From Vitrella brassicaformis (taxonomy: Eukaryota > Sar > Vitrellaceae), in NCBI GenBank assembly GCA_001179505.1, contig CDMY01000373.1, positions 1-64,000 of the forward strand: a stretch of 64,000 bases of DNA, written 5' to 3'. Each line of letters starts with the position of its first letter. Position 1 is the stretch's first letter. The position numbers were made by a program, and so were the translations under genes. The notes under the pieces are model-generated. The model did no database searches. It was not told the origin of the DNA and saw only the letters and a program-made list of their open reading frames with translations. Of this stretch, positions 38,501 through 50,798 are shown piece by piece.

Positions 38501-40799
38501 CATCCAACCCCCTGAATAATGACACACAACAAAGGGCCGACCGACCCACCGACCCACCGACACAAAGAGATCTTCTTTCTTCTTGCGTGCATGTGTGTGT
38601 GTGTGTGTGTGTGGTGGAATGCATCGCACCGCCCCTCACCCTTTGTCATTGTAAGAAGTCGAGAAGAGGTACTTGAAGATGGCCATCACCTGAGCAGACG
38701 AGTCGCGGCTCCCCTGTCCAGTCACACCACACCACACCACAACACACACCGTCGTGGCGTCTGTCCATGTGTCTGTCTGTGTGTGGGTGCCTGTTTGTCC
38801 TGCTTGAGGGATCCGCTGAGTCTAGTCAGCAGGTCTGTCGTCACCTTGCACCAGCTTTTGGCCTTCCCACCTTGACATAACCACACACACACACACACAC
38901 ACAGGGACACACACACAGGGACACACACACACACACACCGATGGTCGGATGGATGGACTGCACGTGGCTGACGTACCGCCTGAGTCACTCCCCCGCTCTG
39001 CGATGATCTCTTCCGCTGGGTTGAAGTTCTCAATGATGTCCTGCACCGCACGCTCAGGCTGATCAGCCGCCAACGCATACCTACACACACCACAACACAC
39101 ACACATACACACACGAAGACGGTGGGCGAGTGCATGTGTGTGTGGGTGTGGGTGTGGGTGCGCCTACAGCAGTGCCGTGGGCGCGGGCATCTTCGGCTGT
39201 GCCATGCCCATCTGTCCCTCCAGGTCCTTCAGGCCCATCTGCCCAGCCGTCTGCTGGTTGATGCTCCGCTCGAACCCCTCCAGCCGCACCAACCCAGCAC
39301 CAGACCCAGCCGCCGCCCGGCCGCAGCTCCTGTCCCTCTCGTCCCGCCACGCCTCCTCCGGCCCGATGCCCTGCAGTGACTGCACCCACACCTGCAGGTA
39401 CAGCTCGGCGAAGAACGACTGAAGCGTCGACATCATCGTGATCCTGTCCTCGTCGCGCGGCAGGGAGGGACCCCCGCCGCTGCTGCTGCTGGTGGCGGTG
39501 GTCTGGTGTGCTGCTGCAGATGGTGCGGCGGTTGTGGCTGAGGCTGCCGTCCATTCCCGCCGCCTGGTGTTGCCCGACGGCGGAGAGGGAGAGAGGGAGG
39601 ATCCTCCGCCAGGAGCACCGCACTGCGCCCCGCGGCTCTTCTGTGCCCGCCACGCCAGGAGATGCAGGGTGATCGGCTTGAGGTGGAAGAGGATGTGCAG
39701 GAAGGCCGTGGCGAAGGTGCAGTCGAAGGGCACCCGCAGCGCAGGGACGATGTACGGGTGATCATCGGGGAGCTGCACGTCGGTGCAGGGGGTGGTGGTG
39801 GTCTGGTTCCCACTGCCGTCGACGGGGTCGGTGGCGGCGAAGATGTTGGGATGCACCGCCCACGCCAGGTAAGGCCGATACCTGCCAAAGGAGTGAGTCA
39901 AGGCCGCAAAGTGGCTGTCGTGCCGTGTCCTTGATGGACGGATGGACGGCCCTTACCGTGGGTCAGGTGTCCAGAGCGTCTGGAAGAGCGGTCTGGCGGT
40001 GCATTTGATCATGATGGTCTTGTCCTCCATGTTGAGCACACCCTCCTTGATGATGCTGCTCGCCTTCAGCAGGGGAGACCACCCGCGCGACAGACTGCCT
40101 GAACCAACGAGAGAGAGAGAGAGAGAGAGAGAGAGGTGCCGAACGACACACAGACAGACAGACAGACAGGGAATTGTGGTCCAGCAGTGTTTGTCATTGT
40201 GTGCCACGTCGACCTTTGAAGAAGCTCCAGCTGCCCGACAGAGTTGCATTCTTGCTCCAGGTGCCGTCTGTGCCCCTACAGGATATCTCAAACGACACCA
40301 CGGGAGCCACCCACCTGACACACACACACACAAGGCCATCAAGCAAACGAAGACCAACTCACTGCCAAATGCCTCGCCCCCCCACCAGTAGTCCTGGATG
40401 TCAGAGGCTCTGACGTCGACGTAGGCGGCTATCTCGACCTCCTTGGGCTGCTTGTCCGCCGTCGCCTCCGCCCCGTGCAGGTCGTTCCAAGTCTTGACAT
40501 ACAACCTGACACACACACACACACCGACACGACCACGACACACAGACAAAGACCGACTGGGCGCTGTTTCTACCACCGCACTCCCTGGGTCACTCCCTGA
40601 CTGACCCGAATTTGAGGTTTGCGATTTGGCCCTCGTCTTCGGCTTTGCTGCGGTCCTCGACGGTGCGGATGCGCGGATTGGGGTTGTGGACGTCCACCTT
40701 GGCGACGTCACCGCCCCCTGCCAGGTTCTTGCCGTACTCGAGCTTGAGCATCGCCTCCGTCTTGTGGTGGTCATTTCGCAAAGGGCCTGGCTGACTCAT
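29593..40799 (-). CDS. Very large protein, MATH-like segment, poly-Q tail
   Basis: A chain of more than 20 minus-strand exons with compatible GT-AG junctions and no competing plus-strand gene. The start at 40799 reads MSQPGPLRNDHHKTEAM. A segment at about 40430-39970 (KEVEIAAYVDVRASDIQDYW, WVAPVVSFEISCRG, RGWSPLLKASSII, NMEDKTIMIKCTARP) resembles a MATH fold, at low confidence. The middle is globular and not recognised: VPFDCTFATAFLHILFHLKP, FYCAVAVYVN, RFIMTILAELRCTYDIS, FQFDSCILGALDRFLKWA and FPLSAQAFCRYAYSIPSFEK. From about 33600 to 29593 the protein becomes low-complexity: Lys/Glu/Gln coiled coil, then Pro-, Ser-, His- and Gln-rich, with glutamine runs near 30870-30895, 31430-31460, 32465-32485 and 33024-33044. 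It could be two genes; I saw no clear internal boundary. An assembly gap falls in one intron. Confidence 0.55.
34226..34561. other. Assembly gap (300 N) between poly-G runs
   Basis: 17 G at 34226-34242, exactly 300 N at 34243-34542, then 19 G at 34543-34561. The exon upstream on the minus strand can end with a donor at its junction with the C run, and the next exon starts near 34130 after an acceptor, so the gap most likely lies in an intron. Confidence 0.95.
36374..36401. repeat. (CA)n microsatellite in an intron
   Basis: CA run inside an intron of the very large minus-strand gene, just upstream of a 3' splice site on that strand. Confidence 0.85.
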
Positions 40800-41582
40800 C
40801 GGGCCGACCACAGGCCTGACTGGCCCCCTACTGGGCGAGGCAGGCCAGCAGACCGCCCTCTAATGAGTGGCAAGCGATGGGCGCGGCGCAACAGGCCGAT
40901 TGTGGTGCGGGCTGCCGATTCTTCGCACCATTTCCCTTTGCAAACGCAACAATGGCCTGCCTTTAGGCACAATTTCACGCCAACAACCCTCCATTCCCTG
41001 CGAGCTTTTGAGATCGCAAGGCGAACGATTTTCCGCGGCGGTGCGCTCTCATGCACCCCCAGCACTCCGTGCGTGGTTGTTATCAGGGCGTGTTTGTGTG
41101 TGACTGGGCGATCTGCACTGGCTGGCCACCTGGGGATGGGCGGTATCTACGTATGGAGTCATGGTGCCTGACGCACGCACGCACGCCGCCTTCAAGCTGC
41201 TGCTGGGGTGGCGTGTGTGCGACGTTGTGTGCCTGCTTGTATGTGGCCGTCGTTCGCAGCGCATTGCATATCCTCCTGTCTGCTGCATCTGCCCTCTGCG
41301 TGCTGCGTGTTTCGTGTCCGGGTTGCATGTTAGGGTGTGTGTTTTCATGTTGGACAGACGACAGGGGACTTGGCCGTCAGGCCACCTAGGGTGCTCCCTG
41401 AAACCGCTGCTGAACGATTTTCCCCTCACTGCTGCGGCGAGGCATCAGTGAGGCGATAGCGACCTCATCATGCAGCGATGAGCTCGCTGCACATTGCCTT
41501 CATCGGCCGCTGCTGCTGCTGACCCAGCTGCAGGGTGAGAGGACTTGAGAGTGGAGGCAGGCACAGCGCAGGAGCACCCACC
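40800..41582. promoter_or_regulatory. Divergent region before heat shock factor
   Basis: About 780 bases between the starts of the very large gene (-) and the heat shock factor (+). Open frames are unconserved. No clear nGAAn heat shock element array was recognised by eye. Confidence 0.35.
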
Positions 41583-43906
41583 ATGCAGCGGGCTGACACG
41601 TCACAGGTGAGATGCACAACCGACAGAGGCCCAGCACAGCGAGAAGGAAGACAAGGGCAGATGCCAGATCTTTCAAAGGCACATCACACCCCATCCTCTG
41701 CCCTGCTCTCTCTGTCTTGTGTGGTGCTGTTGTTGTGTACTGTGCAGGTGCCTGGGTTTTTGGCCAAGACTTACGATTTGCTTGAGGAGGGGCAGTGGAG
41801 CGATATGATCTCATGGAACAAAGCCGGGGATGCCATCGTGGTATGTGGGTACCGTACCAGCAGCATGACCCTGCGCTGCTTGTAGACACGACACAGTACA
41901 GTGAGTGGCTGCTGTGTGTTGACTGATTGATTGCACTGGGTGGGGTGTGGTGGTCGGTGGTGGCAGGTGAAGGACTCGACGGCCCTGGCGGAGACGGTGC
42001 TGCCCCGCCTCTTCAAACACAACAACTACACATCGTTCGTCAGACAGGTACACAAGCGTGCAATCACGGGGGGCTTGGGCTCACACAGATGCCGACCTCA
42101 TCTGGCTCTCTCTGTGTGTGTGTGTGTGTGTGTGCTTCTAGCTGAACAACTATGGCTTCACCAAGATCACCAAGACGCGCAACGAGTCCGCGGCCAACGG
42201 CATCGACGAGTTCCGGAACGACCTCTTCAAGAAGGGACAGAGGTACGGTGGGTGGAAGCAGGGCGGGCAGGCAGGGGCACGGCACTCTCTTCATGTCTGT
42301 CTGTCTGTCATTATGCTTATCTGTATGTGTGTCTGATGCGATGCTTAGGTACATGCTGCGGATGATCCAGCGGAAGGTGCCTGACATGGGCGGGGCGGCC
42401 TCACAGGTCACCAAGGAGGTCTCACAGGCATTTGCCCTCATGCAAGACAAACTGGTCAGCACGCACCACAGACAGAATTGATTGCCCACGCGCGGCACTG
42501 CACGTGTGCATCTGTCTGTCTGTCTGTCTGTGTCTGTCAGGTGGAGAGTGAGGAGCGGCTGGCGTCGATGGCGGCGGAGATGCGCAAGTTTCGCAGCACC
42601 GTCCAGGACCAGATCACCCAGCTGTGGCAGGAAAACAAGACGCTTCGGGTGAGTGAGCCATCGATCCGCCAACAGCCAATCCAATGGCAGCCAGCCGTAT
42701 GACTATGACATGTCCGTTCGTTCCTGTGTTTGTTCCCTGCCCTGCAGGATGAGCTGAACCGAATGCGCCGGCAGCAGGGGCTCAACCCGCTGGATGAGAG
42801 CGAGTATGTGATGTTATGTGACCAGAGAGCGACCTTCCCACCCCAGCGAGCTGAGCTCATGTTCACGTGCATCTTATGTTGGTGTGTGTGTCATGTCATG
42901 TGTGCAGGTCAGCTGCAGCAGCAGCACAGGCGGCGACGAGCATCAACTGCGCCAACGTGCTGCTGGAGTGTCTTGCGGATGGCCAGGGCCACATGCCCGC
43001 GCCTCCCCAGCCCTCCCCCGCCGTCATCCACCACCACCACCAGTCGGCACACACGCAGGAGGTGCCCCCCGGCCCCCCCGGGCCGCCATTTCTCCATCCC
43101 GACCTTCTCAGGATGTCATCTCCGGTGCGCGCCGCACCATGACAGACATGACGACGACCGATCACACACAACTGTCAGTCATGTGTGTCATGTCATGTGT
43201 TGCCTGTCGTTCTCCAGATGCCGCCATTCTCTGCTGCTGAGGGAATGAACCCTCCCGCTCCCGGCCAGATGATGGGCATGCCAGGCGCCATTGGAGGCAT
43301 GGGAGGCGCCGCGCACAAATGGGAAGCCATGCAGCAGTCACCTGCACCAGCAGCGGCCGCAGCCACAGACCCGTCAGCCATCTTTCCCTGGGCAGCAGCA
43401 GCAGCAGCGGCATCGGCCACCGGCGTGGGGGTGCACACCACCCACCCCACAGAAGCACCGCCCCCCAAGAGCGACCAGGTCCCCCACCGCCCCCCGCACC
43501 AGGCCCTGCTGCCCTTCCTCAGCCCAGCACTGCCGGGCGCCCCTGTCTCGCCACAGCCCTTCTCTACCGACAGAATGCGCGCCGCCCTCCTCAGTGGTGT
43601 GCTGAGCGCTGGGCTGGCACAGCAGCACGCCCGATCCCTAATGCAGATGCAGCAGATGGCCGGCAGATTTGGGCAGCAAACGGGTCCTGGCGTTGATGCG
43701 TCGGAGGGAATGATGCCTGCGACTCATGCGGCGGCAGCAGCAGCAGCAGCAGCTGCTGCCGGTGGAGGGGGAATGGGCGCCAGCATGGCGGGGCTTATGA
43801 TGCCGCCAGACATGGCAATGCCCGACATGTTCTCACTCGGTACCGATGGGCCGGGGACACAGCGACGCACGCCGACAGACAGACACTCATCTGCTCTTGT
43901 TCTCGG

Positions 43907-43941
<35 letters not shown>

Positions 43942-44845
43942 TGTCTGTGTGCCTGATGCAGGGACCACCCCTCCTCACCCTCCCCCTAGCTCGGAATTCG
44001 CGCATCTGCCAGCCCTGTTTCAAGCGACCAAAAACGAGATCGCTGCTGCCGATGCGCTGCTCGCAAAGGCGCCGGCGACAGCAGCAGCATCTACCGCCCA
44101 CAGCGAGACCCAAGGCGGCTCCCTGGATGAGGAGCGTCCTGATGAGGGGACAGCATCGGTTGCTGGTGGGCGGAAGCGGCCTCAGGATGCCCTGAGAAGC
44201 GGCGGCAGACACCCGAGCAGCAGCAACGCCCTCACCAAGGAGAATTTCCAGTTCGCTGGTGAGACACACAGCACCGCACCATTCATGAGTCGATCGATCG
44301 GTTGCTGTGCTGCAGGTGGCCCCATGGCGTCTCCGCAACGTGGCCTCTCGTCAGTGCCATATGCACCCCGGCCGTCAGGTGCGTGCGAGCAGGACGACAA
44401 GAGTGTCAGCGGCAGCAGCTATAACGGCAGCAACAGCCCCCAGCTCGCCGACAAGCACGACCCTTCCTGTTGGCCCCCCTACGACCAGACCAAGCGGCCG
44501 AGGCGCATGGGGGTGGAGGGAGGGGTGGGGGACGGCTTTGACGCCAGCCATCTTCATGGGCATGGGCCCTCGGCTGCTGCTGCTGCTGCTGCTGGCGATT
44601 GGCCAGGAGGCCACGGAGGAGAGAGGGGATCCGACGACCAGAATGATGCTCTGAAGGTACCTATGGTGTGATTCATTGACTAAGATCTCTCTCTGTGTGT
44701 GTGTGTGTGTGTGCGTGTGTGCGTGTGTGTTCAGGTAGGGTTCGATTTTCGGAGTCTGTTGGAGTTACCTCCTGGGGCCCTCGCTGCAGCCGTAGCTGCT
44801 GCAGCCGCCAACCCGCCATCACTGCAGTCGCCACCGCCCACATAA
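41583..44845 (+). CDS. Heat shock transcription factor
   Basis: A nuclear DNA-binding activator of stress genes. The start at 41583 has the context CCACCATGC; exon 1 encodes only MQRADTSQ (41583-41606). The HSF DNA-binding domain follows over three exons: VPGFLAKTYDLLEEGQWSDM, ISWNKAGDAIVVKDS, LPRLFKHNNYTSFVRQ and LNNYGFTKITKTR. Next is an oligomerisation coiled coil from about 42390 to 42790 (VESEERLASMAAEMRKFRS, DQITQLWQENKTLRDEL). The rest is low-complexity: Pro, Met, Gly and long alanine runs, a His run, and a basic KRPRRM near 44490-44510 that could be a nuclear signal. The last exon, VGFDFRSLLELPPGALA, may be an aromatic-hydrophobic-acidic activation motif. Introns contain TG and CT runs. 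Stop at 44843-44845. Confidence 0.93.
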
Positions 44846-47070
44846 TTATTAATGAGGCTGAACGCGGGCAGGGCAGTGAGGCCAAGCAAGGCACTATGGC
44901 CGTGGGGGAGTTTCTTGTGCTGACATTTAGTACTGTCTGTCTGTCTGTCTGCGTCATGAAGTGGGGAAGCCAGCAGAGGGGAGAGGAGGGGAGAGGGGTC
45001 AATTATTGATTTTTGTAGCCAGAGAGAGCTCTATCTATCTGCCCGTCCGTCTGTTCTGTTTTGAGGCTCTGAGGGACGGAAGAATGCAGCCAGCGAGAGA
45101 CGTCTGTCTCTCTGTGTGTGAGAGCGAGTGGATGTACACGAAAATCAATTAGCTATGCCGAGGTGAGCGGGGCGAGGCGGGGCGGGGCGGGGCGAGGAGA
45201 GGAGAGGAGAGGAGAGAGATTGGGCCGATCCATATGTCACCTGCATACACACGCACAGAGAGAGAGAGAGAGAGATTGGGGGCAGCCGTGACTCTGCTGC
45301 ATGTGTGAGCGTCTTGTCTGTGTCCATCACGATGTGTGAGGCATTCTGATAGAATCTGCCGAAGCGTGATGCGTACATGCATGTGATGATGGCATAATGG
45401 CCGTCTGTCTCCCTGCCTCTGACTGACTGACTGACCAAGTGGGAAAATGACTTTGTCCACCGATGGCAGCCAGCTGGTGCCACATCCATCCATCCATCCA
45501 TCCACACGTATTTTTCACCGAGCGATTTTGCTGCATGCGCATGAATGCATGAGCGAACGAATTTGCATGATGTGCGATGAGTGAGTGAGTGGAGATAACA
45601 AATGCACACTAAACGGGTCGGCGGCGAGACAAGCGATGATGGGCGTGTGCGTGCGGCCTTAACGAGATATGGATTGATCGATCTTCGCACAAAATCCATG
45701 ACATCTCGTCCATAGTCAGGAGCTCATGCCGGTTGGTCAGCCTGACTGCATGCGCATGACTTGTGGATGTGCATCAACGTGGTGCGGTGGACAGCGGCCG
45801 ATTGATTGATTCATTGACCTCCCATGAAGTACGTCTGTCTGTCTGTCTGCGACCGTCACACTCACACACACGACACACACACCGACACAACCATACAATG
45901 ATTGTACGGTATACACCCCGTCCGTCCGTCCACCTCCCCCCTCACCTCACCCAGTCACTCCCCATTCCACCCACTGACTGATGCGATGACATGTGTGATG
46001 TGAGGGGAACAATACGCATTAGATCCATCCACACACACCCCCCCACTCACCCACCATGTGTGACGAGTGTGCGCATGCTGTCTGGCGCATCACATCGGTT
46101 GCCCGCCCTCTCTCGTTCTCTCACCATCTCTCTCTCTCTCTCTCTCTCTTTCACTCTCTCGCTCTCATAGCTCACGCACACACGCACGAAAAATGCCCCG
46201 TCCATCGATCGAGCAGCCAACAGGCACCACCACGCCTGGCTGCCTGCCTGATGGACAACAGAAATACACTAGCTAGCTACACCCACCCATTCACTTCACT
46301 TGGACACACCGACGCATCGCATCGACTCAGTCGAGTCACGCGCTGTCTTCTGTTGTGTCCCACCCCATCAGCGATACGGTGCTACCCCCCTCCCCTCCTC
46401 CCTGCCCACAGACCCACAGGCACACTCACACACACGTGATGTGTGTCGGACTGGGAGTGAGTGGGCGTCATCAGGTCAGGTCATGGGAAGTGCGATGTGA
46501 TACGATGAGATGCGATGCCAACACAGTGAGTGGCACAGCACAGATGAGGACTGAGTGAGTGTGTGTGGTGTGAAAAAGGCCCGCTCTCTCGGGAGTCCCC
46601 GACGAGCGGCATCCGGCTCATCATCCCTGACGACGGCCTCAGCCCATCCATCCATCCATCCATGCGACTGCCTGGCCCACCCACCCCACACATGCATCCC
46701 TCTCTCCCCCCTCCTTGGCCGTCTGCATAAAGGTGCACAAATACACACACACAAGGGTGGTGGGTGGTGGCCGGCAGGTACTCTCTCTCTCTCTCTCTCT
46801 CCGCCCTCTCGATAAACAAGCCGTCGGCCGCAGAGAAAGCAAGAAGCAGGAAGCAGAAGAGCGAGTCGCATGGATGGCATGGCATGCGACGCAGCCCTTA
46901 CTTAGGCCCTTACGCATTCGTTCGTTCGACAATAATGGTAATAAACTACACACATAAACTAAAGCGACTGGCTTGACCTAACCGACGGACGCCACACACA
47001 GAGAGGCGGGCAGAGGAGAGCAGAGGAGGGAGGAGATCTCGAATCCCTCAACCAGCCAACACCTGTCTCT
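44846..47070. other. Long convergent gap rich in simple repeats
   Basis: Between the stops of the heat shock factor (+) and the F-box gene (-). Contains a G-rich GGGGC/GGAGA tract at about 45165-45220, CATC runs near 45485 and 46645, CT runs near 46127-46150 and 46780-46800, and GTCT runs. No coding or RNA gene could be supported. Confidence 0.6.
45165..45220. repeat. GGGGC/GGAGA purine tract
   Basis: Repeated GGGGCG then GGAGA units on the plus strand; multiple runs of four G could allow G-quadruplex folding. Confidence 0.7.
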
Positions 47071-47334
47071 CTATGCCCTAGGAGTGCCCGCACACACCCC
47101 CGTGACGATGTGCTGGAAGATGCTGCCCAGACAGGCGCCCATGCTGCCCCCCGGCATCCCATCGCGCTTGCTGCCCTTCCCGCCGGGCGACACGGTGTCC
47201 TTCTTCCAGGCTCGGTCCTTGTGCCCGCGCCATCGGCGGAACCCCTGACGCGTCAGCATCCTCTCCACGGCCTTCAGGTTCACCTCGCTCGTCGCGTCGA
47301 TCGGGAAGATGGCGTCTAGGAGACCACAGGGACC

Positions 47335-47369
<35 letters not shown>

Positions 47370-50300
47370 GTGGGGGCATGTGGGTGGGTGTGTTGAGTGG
47401 GGGCGCGTGTACCGAAAGATGAGACGTGGAGGTTGACGGATCGGAGGTTGGGGAAGACCTCCATCACCTGACGACCCAGCTGCGTCGATATCTGATAATT
47501 GACAAACCACACACACACAACGCAAAGAAGACACACACAACAGAGACATACACACATGTACACCAGCCCCCTTCAACTCGATGGCCTGCCTCCCTCGATC
47601 TGTGTCTGTAGGGCTGTACCTACCTCCTGTGTGAAGCCGTCGCTCTCCCTCCACCCGTTGGACGCCAGCAGCGTCTGCAACGCCGGACCGTCCACATGCT
47701 GATCCCTCTCCCTCTCCCTCCCCTTGGCCCCATGGTGGTGGTGGTGGTGATGACGCACACACGCACCGCTGCCGCTGGTGGGGGCCGTGGTGCTGGTGGT
47801 AGTGGCAGCGGATGGGGGTGTCGCGAGTGCGGCCATGCTGGCCCTCCTGGCGGCTCTGTCGCGCGCCCTCTGTTCCTGCAGCTGCCTGGCGGTCTCGATG
47901 AGGGACTCGAGCATGGGTCTGCGGACGGGTGCGAGGATGATCTCTTGGACGGAGAAGAAGGCCGGCAGGTTGTGCAGCACGTGGCCCACCCACTGCTGGT
48001 AGCCCTCCACATAGCTGAAGTCGCCACCTGCAGTAACAACCCAGTCACACCACAGCACATCAATCACATCACATCCACACACACGCCTCTCCCCCTCCCC
48101 CCCCCCGTCTCTCTTGAGGCATCCTGCTTACCAACGGCGAGCGTGGTCAGTTTGGTCAGGTGCCTCAGAAAGGCAAAGTGCGTGTCGATGGTGGCCCTCA
48201 GCCGCGGCGCCAGACACAGCAGCGCCTGAGCGTACAGCGGCGCCAGGCCCTCCACCTGCCCGCCCTCCAGCACCACATCCCACGGCAGGTTCACACACAG
48301 CCGCAGGTCACTCAGGTTGGCGCACTTGAAGGCCGGGTGGAAGGCGTAGAATGGTGGGAAGGTGCTGTTGGCGGCCCAGCCGAGCTCCTCCAGCTTGGGG
48401 AAATCGCACGCGGGGAACACCGGAATGGCTTTCCGGTACACACGCACACGCGTGAGCCTCGTCGACCCCCCGATGAGCGATGACGGCGATGACCCGCCCC
48501 CACTGCCCGTCGGCAGCGGCGCGAAGGTCACCCTCCGCTCCCGGCGGTTTGTTGTGGCTGCTGTGGGTGTGTCGTCGTCGTTCTCCTCTGCCGCTGCTGC
48601 TGCTGCGAGAGAGGATGGGGGCGAGGCCGGTGCGCTGTGGGGGGCGGAGGGGGGCGATGGCGGGGCCGCCTGGGTGACAGACACTCCCACGGCATGAGGG
48701 TCCGCCGGCGATGCCGGTGCATCGTTGACGAGCGAGCAGCAGAGGCACACTCGTCTGAGCGACAGCCGGGACCTCTCGAGAAACCGCTGGCACTCAAGTG
48801 CGTGCAGCTCTGCGGGCGAGAAGAGGAAGATCTCCTCCAGGTGTCGCGCGTCGGCCAGGAGGTGCTCCGCGCCGCCGCAGCAGTGCCTGCAGCTGCTGCG
48901 GCACACGAGGTCCAGCACACGAAGAGACCGCAGGCGCGCGCCAGACGAGAAGGCGAAGGCGCCGTTGCCGCGAGCAGTGGGGGAGGTGGGCGACGGCGGT
49001 GAGCGGGGGGTGGGTGTCAGTGTGGGGCGGGTGGACACCGAACTCGCCGATGCCGCTGATGCCGCTGATGCTGCCGATGACGACGTCGGCTGCTCGTCAT
49101 CATCTTCCTCGCTGCTCGTGTCCTCATCGCTGCCACTGGTAAGCGACTCGGACCTTTCTAACAGGCCCTCCCGCCTCAGCCTCTTCCTCTGCCGCCTCCT
49201 CCTCACGGCGACCACTTTGCTCTCGGAGTCGTTGTCGTCGTCATCGGTGGTGCAGGCCATCGAGCTGGCGGCCGTCTCGTGGGCGAGGGACAGGTGCGTC
49301 AGGTGGGGGAACTCGCGGGCAGGGACGGTGTACGGTGGCGGGGCGGGGCGTGCGAGCAGCATGGGGAAGGGGTGGGATGGCCTGACGGGGTCGCCCAGCA
49401 GCTGCAGCCTCACGCTGGAGAGAGTGGGGGCGTTCTTTGCGAGGGTGCGATTGAAGTCGGAGGGCGGGAGGAGGGCGGGGGGGATGCTCGTGAGGGTCAG
49501 CGTCTGACAGACAGCAACACACAACACAACAAGCAATGCAGTACATGCCCATCAGTCAGTGTGTTGCAGCTGGGGCCGGGCCTCACTCGTTGACTGACTC
49601 ACTCCTTACCTCCAGCTTGTGGAAGTGCCGGATAAACCGTCCCAGCCTCCCCCGGCACTCCCGCATCTTCTCGGCACGGCTAAGCGAACCACCACCACCA
49701 CACACGCCACCAACGCGGTCCTTCGGGCTGGGACACGACCCGCTCCACCGCACCGCTCCCCTGCCGAGCCGCCTCTCCCTCTCCCCCCTGCCCCTCTCCC
49801 CTTCCCTCTCCTTGCCAAGCTCTATGTGCAGCGTCCGCACGGCCAACGCACGACTGAAGCCGCGACCTGGGCCGTCGATGCTTCTCAGTGCGATGGGGAG
49901 GGAGCAGGGTAGCTCGCTGTCGGCTTCTGGCTCCTTCCCCTGCTGCTGCTGCTGCTGGTGGAGGTCAGGGTCATCTGCTGGGGTGTTGGTGGGGCTGGTG
50001 GTGGGAATGGGGTTGGTCGTCTTTAGAGGGAGGCTGGTCCGCTTGACGAATCGCCTGTGCGGTTGTGAGGGCATGGTGAGCAGCCTGTGGAGCTGGTTGA
50101 GGCCCATGATGTGTAGGGTGTGGTAGTTGCGGGAGGCCTCCTCCCACGCCTGGCACACCAGCGCCGCCTTCAAAACCTCCTGGTCCGGACTGGAGATGAA
50201 GTCCAGAATGCTCATCACCACACTGATCATGATACACACACACACAGGCACAAAACCCCACAACGGATGCATGGAGCGTGTCGCGGCTTTGCTCCCTACC

Positions 50301-50415
50301 CAGTGGGGATGGCGTCGAGGTCGGCAGCCCTGTCTGCTGCCGCTGCGCCTTCGTGGACAGAAGGGGGAGTGCCCATCTGCCCCAAGCTGCCTCGCTTGCT
50401 GCACCGGTTGCCCAT
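47071..50415 (-). CDS. F-box-like protein with N-myristoylation motif
   Basis: The start at 50415 gives MGNRCSKRGSLGQM. Gly2 and a serine at position 6 fit N-myristoylation, and Cys5 could be palmitoylated. Across an intron, residues DAIPTGVVMSILDF and VLKAALVCQAWEEASRNY match an F-box (Skp1-binding, SCF ubiquitin ligase adaptor). The large next exons contain leucine-patterned segments that could be divergent LRRs (FPHLTHLSLAHE, LRSLRVLDLVCRSS, HLEEIFLF, FPKLEELGWAAN, CANLSDLRLCVNLPWDVV), interrupted by acidic, serine-rich and alanine-rich inserts. Further blocks read VFPNLRSVNLHVSSFG and DAIFPIDATSEVNLKAVERM. It ends GVCAGTPRA at 47071. The LRR reading is inference; the target is unknown. 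Confidence 0.7.
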
Positions 50416-50798
50416 GATGCGATCCACAGATGCGATGGACACGACTAGCGCTGCGGGTGGTCACGCGAGCGCGGTGGTTGCGGGTGGGAGGGCACCTCTC
50501 GAACGACAGGAAGGGCTCATGCGATGGGAAGGACGGCTTTGTGTCACATGATGCAGATGCGATGCCGTGGCGATAGCTGTGAGATGCCGAACGTCTCTTT
50601 CTTTGGTGTCCAGATCTGCGCGAATGGAGTTAGGGCTCCCTCTCGCCAAAAAAAAGCCGCGAGCTTGGCGGAGGACCGAAGGAAGCCTCACAATCGGTGG
50701 TTCGGTGACTGCTGAACACGTTTCCATCCAAGATCTGCTGGATCCCGGCACCATGTGTGGAATTATTCTATGAGGATGCGAGAACTTCAAGCAGCGAT
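50416..50798. promoter_or_regulatory. Divergent region, F-box / DedA-like genes
   Basis: About 380 bases between opposite-strand starts. No specific element seen. Confidence 0.35.

Noticed and set aside
37900-40799. USP7-type deubiquitinase (MATH plus UCH domain)
   Set aside because: Only a weak MATH-like pattern was seen; the catalytic Cys and His boxes of UCH enzymes were not found.
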